Positions 15,701 through 25,258 of a DNA stretch of 64,000 nucleotides are shown here, one piece after another. The notes beneath the pieces are model-generated. The model was not told the origin of the DNA. It made no database searches and saw nothing but the letters and a program-made list of their open reading frames with translations. Position numbers and translations under genes: made by a program. Source of the stretch: a bacterium (lineage in GTDB: Bacteria; Verrucomicrobiota; Kiritimatiellia; CAIKKV01; CAITUY01); contig JBAWZF010000004.1 of assembly GCA_037143175.1 (NCBI GenBank), forward strand, positions 1 to 64,000, in the 5' to 3' direction. The first letter of the stretch is position 1. Every line of letters begins with the position of its first letter.

Positions 15701-15709
15701 GGGGTTTGT

Positions 15710-16201
15710 ATGCTTTGCGAATGCTGTCAAAAAAACGATGCGACCATTCATGTTACGCAACTGGTGAATAACCAGTCGCGGGAACTGCATCTCTGCGAGG
15801 GGTGTGCAGAGGAAAGTGGCATGAACGTGCAGAATGTCATGTCTATTCCCGAGATTCTTTTTGGTTTGGGCGCATCTGAAACTAAAGAAGAGGGCCAACA
15901 GTCAACTTCGAGCTGTCCCCACTGTCATTTGCGAGGGTGTGATTTTAAAAAGACAGCCCGCTTGGGCTGTCCGCACTGCTACGAAGCATTTGCGAAAGAA
16001 CTCGGGCCCATGCTTGCCGCCATGCACAAGGGGATAAAGCATATTGGTAAAATCCCTGAATATTTAAGACAATCCCTTGAGAAGAGTGCGCTTTGCGAGG
16101 ATTTGCAAAGGAAGCTGGAGGGGGCCATTCGTGATGAAAAATATGAGGAAGCCGCGTTTTTAAGAGATCGTATCCGGGAGGCGGGAAATGCTGCTGGATG
16201 A
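15710..16201 (+). CDS. mcsA: McsA-like zinc protein, activator of McsB
   Basis: Cysteine-rich adaptor that activates the protein arginine kinase McsB in Bacillus. Two zinc-finger units are visible: residues 1-30 (MLCECC, then CEGC) and residues 66-95 (CPHCHLRGC, then CPHCYEAF). A UVR-type helical motif ends the protein (LQRKLEGAIRDEKYEEAAFLRDRIREA). The start has AAGGGG eight bases before it. The end overlaps mcsB by 14 bases, so the two are translationally coupled. Confidence 0.9.
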   Translation: MLCECCQKNDATIHVTQLVNNQSRELHLCEGCAEESGMNVQNVMSIPEILFGLGASETKEEGQQSTSSCPHCHLRGCDFKKTARLGCPHCYEAFAKELGPMLAAMHKGIKHIGKIPEYLRQSLEKSALCEDLQRKLEGAIRDEKYEEAAFLRDRIREAGNAAG

Positions 16202-17243
16202 TTTGATTCATAGGCCCGTTGCCTGGTTGGCTTCTGAAGGACCTGCGGGAATTGTTGTAAGCAGTCGGATTCGATTAGCTCGCAACATCGAGGGCTTGGC
16301 GTTTCCGGGGTGGGCTGGTGACGAGGAGTGTGTGCGGATTCTGGAGCAAGTTTGGGGGATGCTGCAGGGCATTGAGTGTCTTTCGCCTTGTCTGCCGGTG
16401 AATTTGGTGTCTCTGAACGCGGTCGATCGCGATTTTTTACGCGAGCGTCACTTGATCAGTAATGATCTGGCGCAAAAAACGCAAGGTAGCGGCGTGGTGA
16501 TCCGATCTGATGAGCGCTTGAGTGTGATGGTAAATGAAGAGGATCACTTGCGGCTGCAAGCGTTACGGCCTGGATTGCAGTTGAAAGAGTTGTGGGCTGA
16601 AATTAATGATTTGGACTCTCAGATCGCGCAACACATCCATTATGCTTTTTCATCGTCACTGGGATATCTGACGGCTTGCCCTACGAATGTCGGCACGGGA
16701 CTGCGTGTGAGTGCCATGTTGCACGTTCCGGGGTTGAGGTTGATTAACGAAATCGATCCCATTGTTAAGGGATTGACGAAAATCGGGCTTGCGGTTCGGG
16801 GACTGCAAGGGGAGGGGACCGAGGCATCTGGAAACATGTTCCAGATTTCAAATCAAATGACGCTGGGAGAGTCGGAACCTGTCATCATTGACCGTCTGGA
16901 GCGAATTGTAGCCGAGGTGGCTCAACATGAGGCCAACGCCCGGATTCGGCTCCAGGAGCAACGCGGAGCCTATATAGAGGATTTTGTTGGGCGCGCCTAT
17001 GGGGTTTTGTGCCATGCCCGTGTTTTGAGCTCGCGCGAAGCATTGGATATGTTGTCCGCGTTGCGTTTTGGCTGTGAGTTTGATATGATTAAAGGGTTAC
17101 AGGTTGCGGAGGTGAATCGGCTGGTTTTATATTCAATGCCGGGACATCTGCAAAAATCAGAAGGGCGCATCATCCCACCAGATGAAAGGGATTATGTTCG
17201 TGCCCGTCTAGTGAGAGAGACCGTTCGGCAGGCGTCGTTTTAG
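16188..17243 (+). CDS. mcsB: Protein arginine kinase McsB
   Basis: Phosphorylates arginine residues on proteins, marking them for ClpCP degradation in Gram-positive bacteria. The 351 residues have the phosphagen-kinase landmarks: SSRIRLARN at residues 25-33, VMVNEEDHLR near 112, TACPTNVGTGLR with the active-site cysteine near 163, and the nucleotide loop GEGTEASGNMFQISNQ near 205-220. The RDYVRA sequence close to the C-terminus matches the phosphoarginine-recognition motif (RDxxRA). It is followed by clpC with 36 bases between, which supports an arginine-phosphorylation dependent protease pathway. Confidence 0.94.
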   Translation: MLLDDLIHRPVAWLASEGPAGIVVSSRIRLARNIEGLAFPGWAGDEECVRILEQVWGMLQGIECLSPCLPVNLVSLNAVDRDFLRERHLISNDLAQKTQGSGVVIRSDERLSVMVNEEDHLRLQALRPGLQLKELWAEINDLDSQIAQHIHYAFSSSLGYLTACPTNVGTGLRVSAMLHVPGLRLINEIDPIVKGLTKIGLAVRGLQGEGTEASGNMFQISNQMTLGESEPVIIDRLERIVAEVAQHEANARIRLQEQRGAYIEDFVGRAYGVLCHARVLSSREALDMLSALRFGCEFDMIKGLQVAEVNRLVLYSMPGHLQKSEGRIIPPDERDYVRARLVRETVRQASF

Positions 17244-17279
17244 GCGATGACCTGTCGATATTAGTGGGAATCAGGACTT

Positions 17280-19763
17280 ATGGATAATGCAGGAAATTAC
17301 ACGCCGCGCGCCAAACAAGTGATCCAAATCAGCCGGACTGAGGCGGATCGGTATAACCACTCCTATGTTGGCACCGAACATCTGTTGCTTGGGTTGGTGG
17401 CGTTAGGTCAAGGGGTTGCTGTTACGGTGCTTGAGCGGATGGGAATCTCCCTGGAGTCGTTGCGGCTTGAAGTTGAGAAAGTGGTAGGGCAGGGACCTGA
17501 AACCAAAACTGTCGGCAATGTACCCTTCACGCCACGTGCCAAAAAAGTGTTGCAATTGGCAAATGCCGAGGCGCGCGCCCTGCAACATACTTATGTTGGA
17601 ACCGAACATATTCTATTGGGGCTTCTGCGTGAGGGGGAAGGTGTTGCCTCACAAGTGCTTCGGGCGTTGAACGTAGATCTTGAGACCACACGCATTGAGG
17701 TTATGAAGGAACTGGATCCAAATTATGAGCCTGAGGAGGGCGAGGAGCCTCCTGAGCCAGGTGCCAAGCAGCCTAAACAGGAGCAGAGTGATAAGCCTAA
17801 GACTCCCGCTTTGAACGCCTTCGGGCGTGATCTTACAGAGCTTGCCCGGAAAGGCGCATTAGACCCCATGATCGGGCGTGAGTCCGAATTGGAACGTTGT
17901 ATTCAGATTCTTTGTCGCCGGACCAAGAATAATGCCGTCCTGCTTGGTGAGGCTGGAGTCGGAAAAACGGCTATTGTGGAGGGATTGGCCCAAGTGATTG
18001 TTGTTGGTTTGGTGCCGGACATTCTTCGAAACAAACGTGTGATTGCCCTGGATTTAGCCTTGATGATTGCCGGGACAAAATACAGGGGGCAGTTTGAAGA
18101 GCGCATCAAGGCCGTGATGGAGGAAGTCAAGCGAACGGGCAATGTGATTATGTTTGTTGATGAGATTCATACCATCGTTGGCGCGGGGTCAGCGGAGGGG
18201 ACATTGGATGCCTCAAATATTATCAAGCCTGCCTTGGCGCGGGGTGAACTTCAGTGTGTGGGTGCTACTACGTTGAATGAGTATCGTAAATACATCGAAA
18301 AAGATGGCGCGCTGGAGCGACGTTTTCAAACAGTGATGGTGAACGAGCCCAGCGTAGATGACGCAATCCGAATCCTCAAGGGAATCCGGCATAAATATGA
18401 GGAGCATCATAATGTTAAAATCACCGATGAGGCCATTGATGCCGCGGCGCGTTTGACTGACCGGTATTTGTCCGGACGACACTTGCCTGATAAGGCGATC
18501 GATACCATTGATGAAGCCGGGGCCAGGGTTCGGATTGCCGCGACGACCCGGTCTCCCGAACTGCGTCGGAAAGAAGCCGCTATTGAAAAGATCCGTATAG
18601 AAAAAGAAGCGGCAATCAAGGGGCAGAAGTTCGAGGATGCCGCGCGATTACGGGATCAGGAACGGCGCGAACGGGAAGAACTTGAGGCGAGCGTCAAAAA
18701 ATGGCAGGAGGCTGCTAAGAAGAAAAAGGTCAAGGTGACCGATGAGGATGTAATGGCCGTGATCTCCAAGTGGACGGGCGTACCTCTGAAAAAGATGGAG
18801 GGACAGGAATTGGCGCGGCTGCTGAATATGGAAGTGGAACTAGAAAAAACGGTCATTGGTCAGAAAGAAGGCATCGTAACCATTTCCAAGGCATTGCGAC
18901 GGTCTCGGGCTGATCTTAAAGATCCCCGCCGTCCCATCGGATCGTTTGTGTTTCTTGGGCCCACCGGCGTTGGTAAGACGCTCCTCGCCAAGACGCTGGC
19001 CGAATTCATGTTTGATGAGGCTGATGCGCTGATTCAATTAGACATGTCGGAATATATGGAGAAGTTCACGGTGTCCCGTTTGGTGGGGTCGCCTCCAGGG
19101 TATGTGGGGTATGAAGAAGGCGGCCAGCTAACAGAAAAAGTGAGGCGTCGCCCTTATTCCGTTATTCTGTTTGATGAGATTGAGAAGGCCCATCCGGATG
19201 TCATGCATATGTTGTTGCAGATTATGGAAGAGGGGCGTTTGACGGATAGTGCCGGGCGTCAGGTTGATTTCAGAAATACGGTCATTATTTTGACGACTAA
19301 TCTCGGCTCGGATTTCATTCGTAAAGGAGGGCTTGGATTTACTGAAGCAAGTTCAGTGATGAATTATGAGACTCTGAAATCCCGCATGCTTGAAGAAGTG
19401 AAAAGGGTGTTTAAGCCGGAATTTTTGAACCGCATTGATGAAATTGTGGTTTTCCGTCAATTTGAAAGGCCTGAAATGATCCGGATTTTGGAACTGGAGA
19501 TCCGGAAAGTAACCGACCGTCTTGATCGAAAAGGTATTCATCTAGAGCTGACCCCAGAGGCACAGGAGTTTTTGCTTCAGAAAGGCTTTGATCACGCCAT
19601 GGGCGCCCGTCCTTTACGGCGAGCCGTACAGCGATACCTGGAAGATCCCCTGGCTGAAGATATTTTGCGGGGTGACTTTGTGGGGGCCGAGAAGGTCTCT
19701 GTGCGAACAGGAGACGGTGGATTGGTCTTCAGTGCGGTTACCGGTAAGAAGGTAAAAGCCTAA
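17280..19763 (+). CDS. clpC: ClpC-type AAA+ unfoldase
   Basis: Cytoplasmic Hsp100 chaperone that unfolds substrates for ClpP. Of its 827 residues, 1-150 hold two Clp-N repeats ([12 protein letters not shown] and [12 protein letters not shown], each followed by [10 protein letters not shown]), then AAA1 with GEAGVGKT near 223, a middle segment with the UVR motif ([12 protein letters not shown]) typical of ClpC, and AAA2 with GPTGVGKT near 560 and the arginine-finger region [13 protein letters not shown]. The phosphoarginine-binding sites of ClpC are in the Clp-N repeats. No ctsR repressor gene precedes mcsA, unlike the Firmicutes operon. No clpP is in the window. Confidence 0.95.
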   Translation: MDNAGNYTPRAKQVIQISRTEADRYNHSYVGTEHLLLGLVALGQGVAVTVLERMGISLESLRLEVEKVVGQGPETKTVGNVPFTPRAKKVLQLANAEARALQHTYVGTEHILLGLLREGEGVASQVLRALNVDLETTRIEVMKELDPNYEPEEGEEPPEPGAKQPKQEQSDKPKTPALNAFGRDLTELARKGALDPMIGRESELERCIQILCRRTKNNAVLLGEAGVGKTAIVEGLAQVIVVGLVPDILRNKRVIALDLALMIAGTKYRGQFEERIKAVMEEVKRTGNVIMFVDEIHTIVGAGSAEGTLDASNIIKPALARGELQCVGATTLNEYRKYIEKDGALERRFQTVMVNEPSVDDAIRILKGIRHKYEEHHNVKITDEAIDAAARLTDRYLSGRHLPDKAIDTIDEAGARVRIAATTRSPELRRKEAAIEKIRIEKEAAIKGQKFEDAARLRDQERREREELEASVKKWQEAAKKKKVKVTDEDVMAVISKWTGVPLKKMEGQELARLLNMEVELEKTVIGQKEGIVTISKALRRSRADLKDPRRPIGSFVFLGPTGVGKTLLAKTLAEFMFDEADALIQLDMSEYMEKFTVSRLVGSPPGYVGYEEGGQLTEKVRRRPYSVILFDEIEKAHPDVMHMLLQIMEEGRLTDSAGRQVDFRNTVIILTTNLGSDFIRKGGLGFTEASSVMNYETLKSRMLEEVKRVFKPEFLNRIDEIVVFRQFERPEMIRILELEIRKVTDRLDRKGIHLELTPEAQEFLLQKGFDHAMGARPLRRAVQRYLEDPLAEDILRGDFVGAEKVSVRTGDGGLVFSAVTGKKVKA

Positions 19764-19802
19764 CGTCCGATCTGTGTTGTTGTCTAGCATGGGGAGAAGA
19801 TT

Positions 19803-21131
19803 TTGTTCGAGTCACTCACAACTTCATTAGAGTCAGTTTTTAAAAAACTGAGGGGGTATGGTCGGCTATCAGAGCCGAATATTCGCGATGCCATGAGAGA
19901 AGTGCGTATGGCCTTGTTGGAGGCCGATGTGAATTTCGAAGTGGCTCGTGATTTTGTTTCACGCGTGAGTGAAAAATGTATCGGGGAAGAAGTCCTGCAC
20001 AGTATTACTCCCGGGCAACAGGTCATCAAACGTGTACATGATGAGCTCGTTACGCTGCTGGGCGGGGCGAAAAATCGTCGTCTGGAGCTGAATCCATTGC
20101 CGGCACCGGTGATGCTGGTCGGATTGCACGGATCTGGAAAAACAACCACCTCCGCCAAACTGGCGGCGTTGTGGAAAAAGGATGGCAAAAATGTGCTTCT
20201 GGTGGGGGCGGACATCCGGAGGCCAGCGGCGGTAGACCAGCTGCGGGTTTTAGCCCAGCAGGTCGGTGTGGACATGTTGGCGCCTGAGCCCGGCGAAACG
20301 GTGCCAGCGTTGGGGCGTCGTGCTTTGGATAAAGCCGAAGCGAGTGGCCGGGATGTTGTTTTGTTTGATACTGGCGGCCGATTTCAGATTGATGATGAAC
20401 TGGTGCAGGAACTCAAGGATTTGCGTGAGATTGTCAAGTGTCGCAATACGGTACTGGTAGTTGATGCCGCCATTGGGCAGGAATCAGTCCACGTTGCTGA
20501 AGTGTTTCACAAGGCTCTTGATCTCAAGGGGTTGATTCTGACAAAACTTGACGGGGATGCCCGCGGTGGCGCCGCGCTTTCGATCCAGAGCGTTACAGGC
20601 TGTCCCATTCTCTATACTGGCGTTGGGGAGCGTGTTGGGGAGTTAGAGCCCTTTTATCCCGAGCGGATGGCGTCTCGTATTCTGGGGATGGGGGATATTC
20701 TCAGCCTGGTGGAAAAGGCCCAGGAATCTGTGGATTTTTCCCAGATGGTGGAAATGGAGAAAAAGGTCAGGAAAAATCGACTTGATTTGGAGGATTTTCT
20801 GGGGCAAATTGCTCAACTTCGCAAGATGGGATCGGTTGAGAGTCTTCTGGATATGATGCCCATGGGTGGCGCCATGAAAGCCAAACTGCGGGAAGCGGGT
20901 GGGGGACAGGATTTCACACACTTTACAACTCGTGCCGAGGCGATTATTCGGAGTATGACCATTCAGGAGCGACGCCGGCCGGAGCTTTTGAACGCAAGCC
21001 GTAAACGGCGTGTGGCTGTGGGAAGTGGGACGCAAGTTCAAGACGTTAATGAGTTATTAAAGCGGTTTGATCAGGCCCGCGAAATGACAAAACGGATGGG
21101 ATCGATGCAAAAGAGGTTGCGCCATCGGTGA
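19803..21131 (+). CDS. ffh: Signal recognition particle GTPase Ffh
   Basis: Cytoplasmic SRP protein that binds signal sequences and 4.5S RNA and targets nascent chains to FtsY. The N domain (1-95), G domain with G1 GLHGSGKTTT, G4 TKLDGDARGGAALS, and the methionine-rich M domain (MGSVESLLDMMPMGG, SMTIQERRRPELLNASRKRRVAVGSGTQVQDVN) are all present. The G3 motif reads DTGGR (20367-20381) where nearly all Ffh proteins have DTAGR. The start is TTG 19803 with GGGGAGAAG before it. At 442 residues the chain is of normal length. Confidence 0.95.
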   Translation: MFESLTTSLESVFKKLRGYGRLSEPNIRDAMREVRMALLEADVNFEVARDFVSRVSEKCIGEEVLHSITPGQQVIKRVHDELVTLLGGAKNRRLELNPLPAPVMLVGLHGSGKTTTSAKLAALWKKDGKNVLLVGADIRRPAAVDQLRVLAQQVGVDMLAPEPGETVPALGRRALDKAEASGRDVVLFDTGGRFQIDDELVQELKDLREIVKCRNTVLVVDAAIGQESVHVAEVFHKALDLKGLILTKLDGDARGGAALSIQSVTGCPILYTGVGERVGELEPFYPERMASRILGMGDILSLVEKAQESVDFSQMVEMEKKVRKNRLDLEDFLGQIAQLRKMGSVESLLDMMPMGGAMKAKLREAGGGQDFTHFTTRAEAIIRSMTIQERRRPELLNASRKRRVAVGSGTQVQDVNELLKRFDQAREMTKRMGSMQKRLRHR

Positions 21132-21214
21132 GAATGTGTAATAGTGCGCCGCTTTTTGAGTCTTGGCGGTGAACCCGTTATGGGTTTGTGAGTGTTTTTT
21201 TAGGGAGGCATTGA

Positions 21215-21472
21215 ATGTCAGTAAAAATTAGAATGACCCGTACGGGTGCGAACAAGGATATTTGTTATCGCGTGGTAGCCGCCGACAGCAGATCCCCGCG
21301 TGATGGAAAGAACCTTGAAGTGATTGGCTGGTATGATCCCAAGAAAAAAGGGATTAACTTCAATTTGAAGATGGAGCGAATTGATCACTGGGTCAGTAAA
21401 GGGGCCTTGGTTAGTGATACCGTAAAAAGCTTGATTAAGAAGCATCGCGCAGCATCCGCCCCCAAGGCATGA
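21215..21472 (+). CDS. rpsP: 30S ribosomal protein S16
   Basis: Small-subunit protein of 85 residues with the S16 signature VKIRMTRTGANKDICYRVVAADSRSPRDGK and IGWYDPKKK. An AGGGAGG ribosome-binding site precedes the ATG. The stop overlaps the trmD start (ATGA). The usual rimM gene between rpsP and trmD is absent. Confidence 0.97.
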   Translation: MSVKIRMTRTGANKDICYRVVAADSRSPRDGKNLEVIGWYDPKKKGINFNLKMERIDHWVSKGALVSDTVKSLIKKHRAASAPKA

Positions 21473-22167
21473 GTGAATTCTCGCCGTTAAGGATCGATGT
21501 TATTACCATCTTTCCGGGAATGCTTAATGGCTTTCTGGAAGAGAGTATCCTTAAGCGGGCAGCTCTGAAAGGGGCTGTTGTCTTTAATACGGTGGATTTG
21601 AGGAAATTTGCTGCGGATCGGCACCAAACTACGGATGATCGTCCGTTTGGAGGGGGCCCGGGAATGGTTATGAAGCCTGAACCGTTATTTAAGGCCGTGG
21701 AGTCAGTGCGGACCCCCGAAGCGCGTGTGATTTTGATGACGCCGCAGGGCGTACGATATGAGCAGGCTAAGGCTGTACAACTGGCGCGTGAACAGCATTT
21801 GATTTTTATATGCGGACATTACGAAGGTGTTGATGAGCGGGTGAGAACCCATTTGGCAACTGATGAAATTTCGATAGGGGATTACGTTCTAACGAACGGG
21901 GTTCTGCCGGCAGCGGTGGTTATAGACGCTGTGGTGAGATTGGTGCCAGGGGTGCTCGGAAATAGCGAAACGACGTGTGAGGAATCTTTCACGGATGGGC
22001 TATTGGAGTATCCGCAATACACGAGACCGCGTATGTTCAGGGGATTGGATGTCCCCGAAGTCCTTGTCTCCGGAGACCATGAAGAAATTGGTCGGTGGCG
22101 CAGGGATCAGGCAGAGCGTCGGACGAGGGATAAAAGACCAGACTTGTTGAAGGTGAGGGAACTATGA
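21469..22167 (+). CDS. trmD: tRNA (guanine-N1)-methyltransferase TrmD
   Basis: Makes m1G37 in tRNAs with a G36, preventing +1 frameshifts. The 232 residues include the trefoil-knot SAM-binding motifs: IDVITIFPGM at the start, DRPFGGGPGMVMKPEP near residue 60, ICGHYEGVDERV near 115, and ISIGDYVLTNGVLPAAVVID. The catalytic aspartate lies in EYPQYTRPRMF-adjacent sequence. It overlaps both neighbours by four bases, forming rpsP-trmD-rplS. Confidence 0.96.
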   Translation: MSEFSPLRIDVITIFPGMLNGFLEESILKRAALKGAVVFNTVDLRKFAADRHQTTDDRPFGGGPGMVMKPEPLFKAVESVRTPEARVILMTPQGVRYEQAKAVQLAREQHLIFICGHYEGVDERVRTHLATDEISIGDYVLTNGVLPAAVVIDAVVRLVPGVLGNSETTCEESFTDGLLEYPQYTRPRMFRGLDVPEVLVSGDHEEIGRWRRDQAERRTRDKRPDLLKVREL

Positions 22168-22526
22168 TTGCAAAAGCATTGGCCATGATTCACAAGGAAA
22201 ACCTGCGGAAGGATGCGATGCCGCCGTTTTCAATTGGTGACACTGTTAAACTGCAGGTTAAAATTCGCGAAGGCGCTAAAGAGCGCATTCAGGCATACAC
22301 GGGTACCGTCATCGCACGGGATGGGCATGCCGCTACGGAAACTTTCACAGTGCGTCGAATTTCTCACGGTGTTGGCGTGGAAAGGATTTTTCCTGTTCAT
22401 TCACCGAACTTGGCCAGTCTGGTTGTCGAGAGTTCCGGTCAGAGCCGCCGTGCCAAATTGTACTATCTGCGTGATCGCAGTGGTAAGAGCGCGAAGTTGC
22501 GCGAGAAGAATAAAGCAGACGGCTAA
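22164..22526 (+). CDS. rplS: 50S ribosomal protein L19
   Basis: Large-subunit protein of 120 residues at the subunit interface. The family pattern PPFSIGDTVKLQVKI.EGAKERIQAYTGTVIARDG and TVRRISHGVGVERIFPVHSP is clear. ATG 22164 overlaps the trmD stop by four bases. Confidence 0.97.
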   Translation: MIAKALAMIHKENLRKDAMPPFSIGDTVKLQVKIREGAKERIQAYTGTVIARDGHAATETFTVRRISHGVGVERIFPVHSPNLASLVVESSGQSRRAKLYYLRDRSGKSAKLREKNKADG

Positions 22527-22534
22527 GGATTCCA

Positions 22535-23197
22535 TTGCTCCAATTTGAACGTCAGGCATGGGGGCGTGGAATTTGTCGGCTAGCGGGTGTGGATGAGGCC
22601 GGTCGGGGCCCCTTGGCGGGCCCCGTGGTTGCTGCCGCGATTATTTTTGAAAGGCTTTTTCTCGAGGCCGAACAGTATGGTCGGCTCAAATCAGTAAATG
22701 ATTCAAAGCGCCTGACTCCGCGTGAACGTGATCGTCTTTATGCTGAATTAACGGGGACGTGTCCCTGCGCTTTCGGTGTAGGAATTGCCTCAGTTTTCGA
22801 GATTGACTCCCTGAATATTCTGCGTGCAACTCATCTCGCGATGGCCCGCGCGCTTGGTGCCCTGTCCCCCCTTCCTGATTTCGTACTGGTTGATGGGTTG
22901 CCCGTCCCCGGGCTTTCTTGTCCGTCCCTATCTATTATTCAAGGTGACGGGCGTTCCTTGAGTATTGCCGCTGCCAGCATTATTGCCAAAGTTACGCGTG
23001 ACAGGATGATGGTGGAACTGGATCAGCAATATCCCCAATACGCATTTGCCCGGCACAAAGGGTATGGTACCCGGGTGCATATAAAGGCGCTTCTGGATTA
23101 TGGTCCATGTCCAGCTCATAGGCGGTCTTTTCGGCCAGTTCAAGAAATGTTGCGCTTGCATGGGACGGGTGGCAATTTCCCTCGGGATGATGTGTAA
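22535..23197 (+). CDS. rnhB: Ribonuclease HII
   Basis: Cleaves RNA in RNA-DNA hybrids and removes single ribonucleotides. The conserved GVDEAGRGPLAGPVVAAA motif holds two catalytic acidic residues (residues 20-21), with further ones in DFVLVDG near 112 and in SIIAKVTRDR near 154. The GYGT.VH element that reads the junction ribonucleotide is present near the C-terminus. The TTG start at 22535 is used; no ATG fits homology. The stop shares one base with the yraN start. Confidence 0.94.
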   Translation: MLQFERQAWGRGICRLAGVDEAGRGPLAGPVVAAAIIFERLFLEAEQYGRLKSVNDSKRLTPRERDRLYAELTGTCPCAFGVGIASVFEIDSLNILRATHLAMARALGALSPLPDFVLVDGLPVPGLSCPSLSIIQGDGRSLSIAAASIIAKVTRDRMMVELDQQYPQYAFARHKGYGTRVHIKALLDYGPCPAHRRSFRPVQEMLRLHGTGGNFPRDDV

Positions 23198-23598
23198 TGA
23201 CCTTTTCCATGCCATTCCATCTCAAGACTGGGCTTTGGGGTGAAAATCAGGCGGCCATCTTCCTTGAGGAAAAAGGGTATAAAATTATTGGCCGCAGATT
23301 CCGTGTATCAGCCCGGGATGAATTTGATTTAATTGCACGGCGGGGAAACGTACTTGTGTTTATTGAGGTCAAAACACGGAGGACGGAATTGTTTGGCCGA
23401 CCTGCTTCGGCTGTGGATCGTAATAAGCGTCATCATCTTTCTCGTGCCGCAGTTCGCTATTTGCAGAGATTAAAGCAGCCGGTTAATTTCAGATTTGATG
23501 TGGTTGAGGTGGTGGGCAAGGAAGATTGTTCCAAGCCTGTGATCCGTCATATCGAGTCCGCCTTCACTTTGGATCGCTGTTATGTTCTGCCTTGGTGA
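23197..23598 (+). CDS. yraN: YraN/UPF0102 family nuclease-fold protein
   Basis: Conserved small protein of the restriction-endonuclease fold; cellular role unsettled, often beside rnhB as here. Motifs: GLWGENQAAIFLEEKGYKII, then the nuclease-like core EFDLIARRGNVLVFIEVKTRR (D, then ExK) and SAVDRNKRHHLSRAA. At 133 residues it has the normal length. Confidence 0.92.
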   Translation: MTFSMPFHLKTGLWGENQAAIFLEEKGYKIIGRRFRVSARDEFDLIARRGNVLVFIEVKTRRTELFGRPASAVDRNKRHHLSRAAVRYLQRLKQPVNFRFDVVEVVGKEDCSKPVIRHIESAFTLDRCYVLPW

Positions 23599-23656
23599 TG
23601 GAAATGTTGTCCAATGACAACGTGGCTCGAAGTGATAATTATTTCTGCCTTTGTGG

Positions 23657-23684
23657 TTGCGCTCTTGTTTAAGTTTGATATATT
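23657..23684 (+). promoter_or_regulatory. Candidate promoter of tRNA-Glu
   Basis: TTGCGC (23657-23662) and TATATT (23679-23684) separated by 16 bases, followed by a GC-rich stretch, 20 bases before the mature tRNA 5' end. Confidence 0.45.
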
Positions 23685-23704
23685 GCGCCCCTCATATCGC
23701 TGAA

Positions 23705-23779
23705 GCGCCCATCGTCTATCGGTTAGGACACCAGGTTTTCATCCTGGTAAGCGGGGTTCGACTCCCCGTGGGCGCGCCA
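23705..23779 (+). tRNA. tRNA-Glu (UUC)
   Basis: Acceptor stem GCGCCCA/TGGGCGC, D-arm CGTCTATCGGTTAGGAC, anticodon stem CCAGG/CCTGG with anticodon TTC at 23738-23740, T-arm with GGTTCGACTCC, discriminator G and encoded CCA. It lies between yraN and pyrH. Confidence 0.96.
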
Positions 23780-23860
23780 ATCTCCAACGGGTTCATTCTT
23801 TACAGTCATTCCTATTTCACGTATCGTCACAACGATTACTGAATAAATACTGCAAACTGA

Positions 23861-24610
<750 letters not shown>

Positions 24611-24618
24611 GAGAAGTT

Positions 24619-25182
24619 ATGGAATCACTGGATGATGTCTTATTAGAAGCTGATGATAAGATGACGAAATGTCTGGCCTTTTTACATCAGGAATTTTCTG
24701 GTTTGCGGACTGGCAAGGCTTCTCCAAGTTTAGTCGAAAATGTCATGGTGCCTTACTATGGGGCCATGACGCGGCTCCGTGAAATCGGCGGGATCTCCAC
24801 CCCGGAAGCACGCATGATTGTGATCAACTCTTATGATCCCACGGCGCTCCCTGCCATTGAAAAAGCGATCTTGGCAGCGAATTTGGGAGTAACTCCGAAA
24901 AATGATGGTCGAGTAATTCGCATTATCATTCCCGAACTCAGCGAAGAACGGCGCAAGGAGTTGGTGAAGGTTGCCAAACGAATGGCCGAAGAAGGCCGTG
25001 TGGCGATACGGAACATTCGCCGTGATTCCAATGAACAGATCAAGGCCCTTCAGAAGGACGGTAAGATTACGGAAGATGAGCGGGATCAGGGGTTGGCTCA
25101 GATTCAAAAAGAGACGGATTCCCACATTATGAAGGTGGATAATACTTTTGCTGCAAAAGAAAAAGAAGTCATGGCGGTTTAG
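24619..25182 (+). CDS. frr: Ribosome recycling factor
   Basis: Splits post-termination ribosomes with EF-G. The 187 residues contain the RRF signature: FSGLRTGKASPSLVENVMVPYYG, then ARMIVINSYDPTALPAIEKAI, GVTPKNDGRVIRIIIPELSEERRKELVK and VAIRNIRRDSNEQIK. It forms a unit with pyrH and is closed by a clear intrinsic terminator three bases after the stop. Confidence 0.96.
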   Translation: MESLDDVLLEADDKMTKCLAFLHQEFSGLRTGKASPSLVENVMVPYYGAMTRLREIGGISTPEARMIVINSYDPTALPAIEKAILAANLGVTPKNDGRVIRIIIPELSEERRKELVKVAKRMAEEGRVAIRNIRRDSNEQIKALQKDGKITEDERDQGLAQIQKETDSHIMKVDNTFAAKEKEVMAV

Positions 25183-25184
25183 TC

Positions 25185-25205
25185 GGCTGTCATCAGCCTT
25201 TTTTT
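25185..25205 (+). terminator. Rho-independent terminator after frr
   Basis: Stem GGCTG/CAGCC with a four-base TCAT loop (25185-25198), followed by seven T, then G and four more T. Confidence 0.85.
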
Positions 25206-25258
25206 GTTTTGACTCCCCTGGAGGTTAAGAATACTTTTTGCAAAAAGAGAGAGAGCCT

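Noticed and set aside
21170-21200. Hairpin AACCC-GTTAT-GGGTT before rpsP as the ffh terminator
   Set aside because: Only five pairs, and the T-run starts more than ten bases after the stem; too weak to call.
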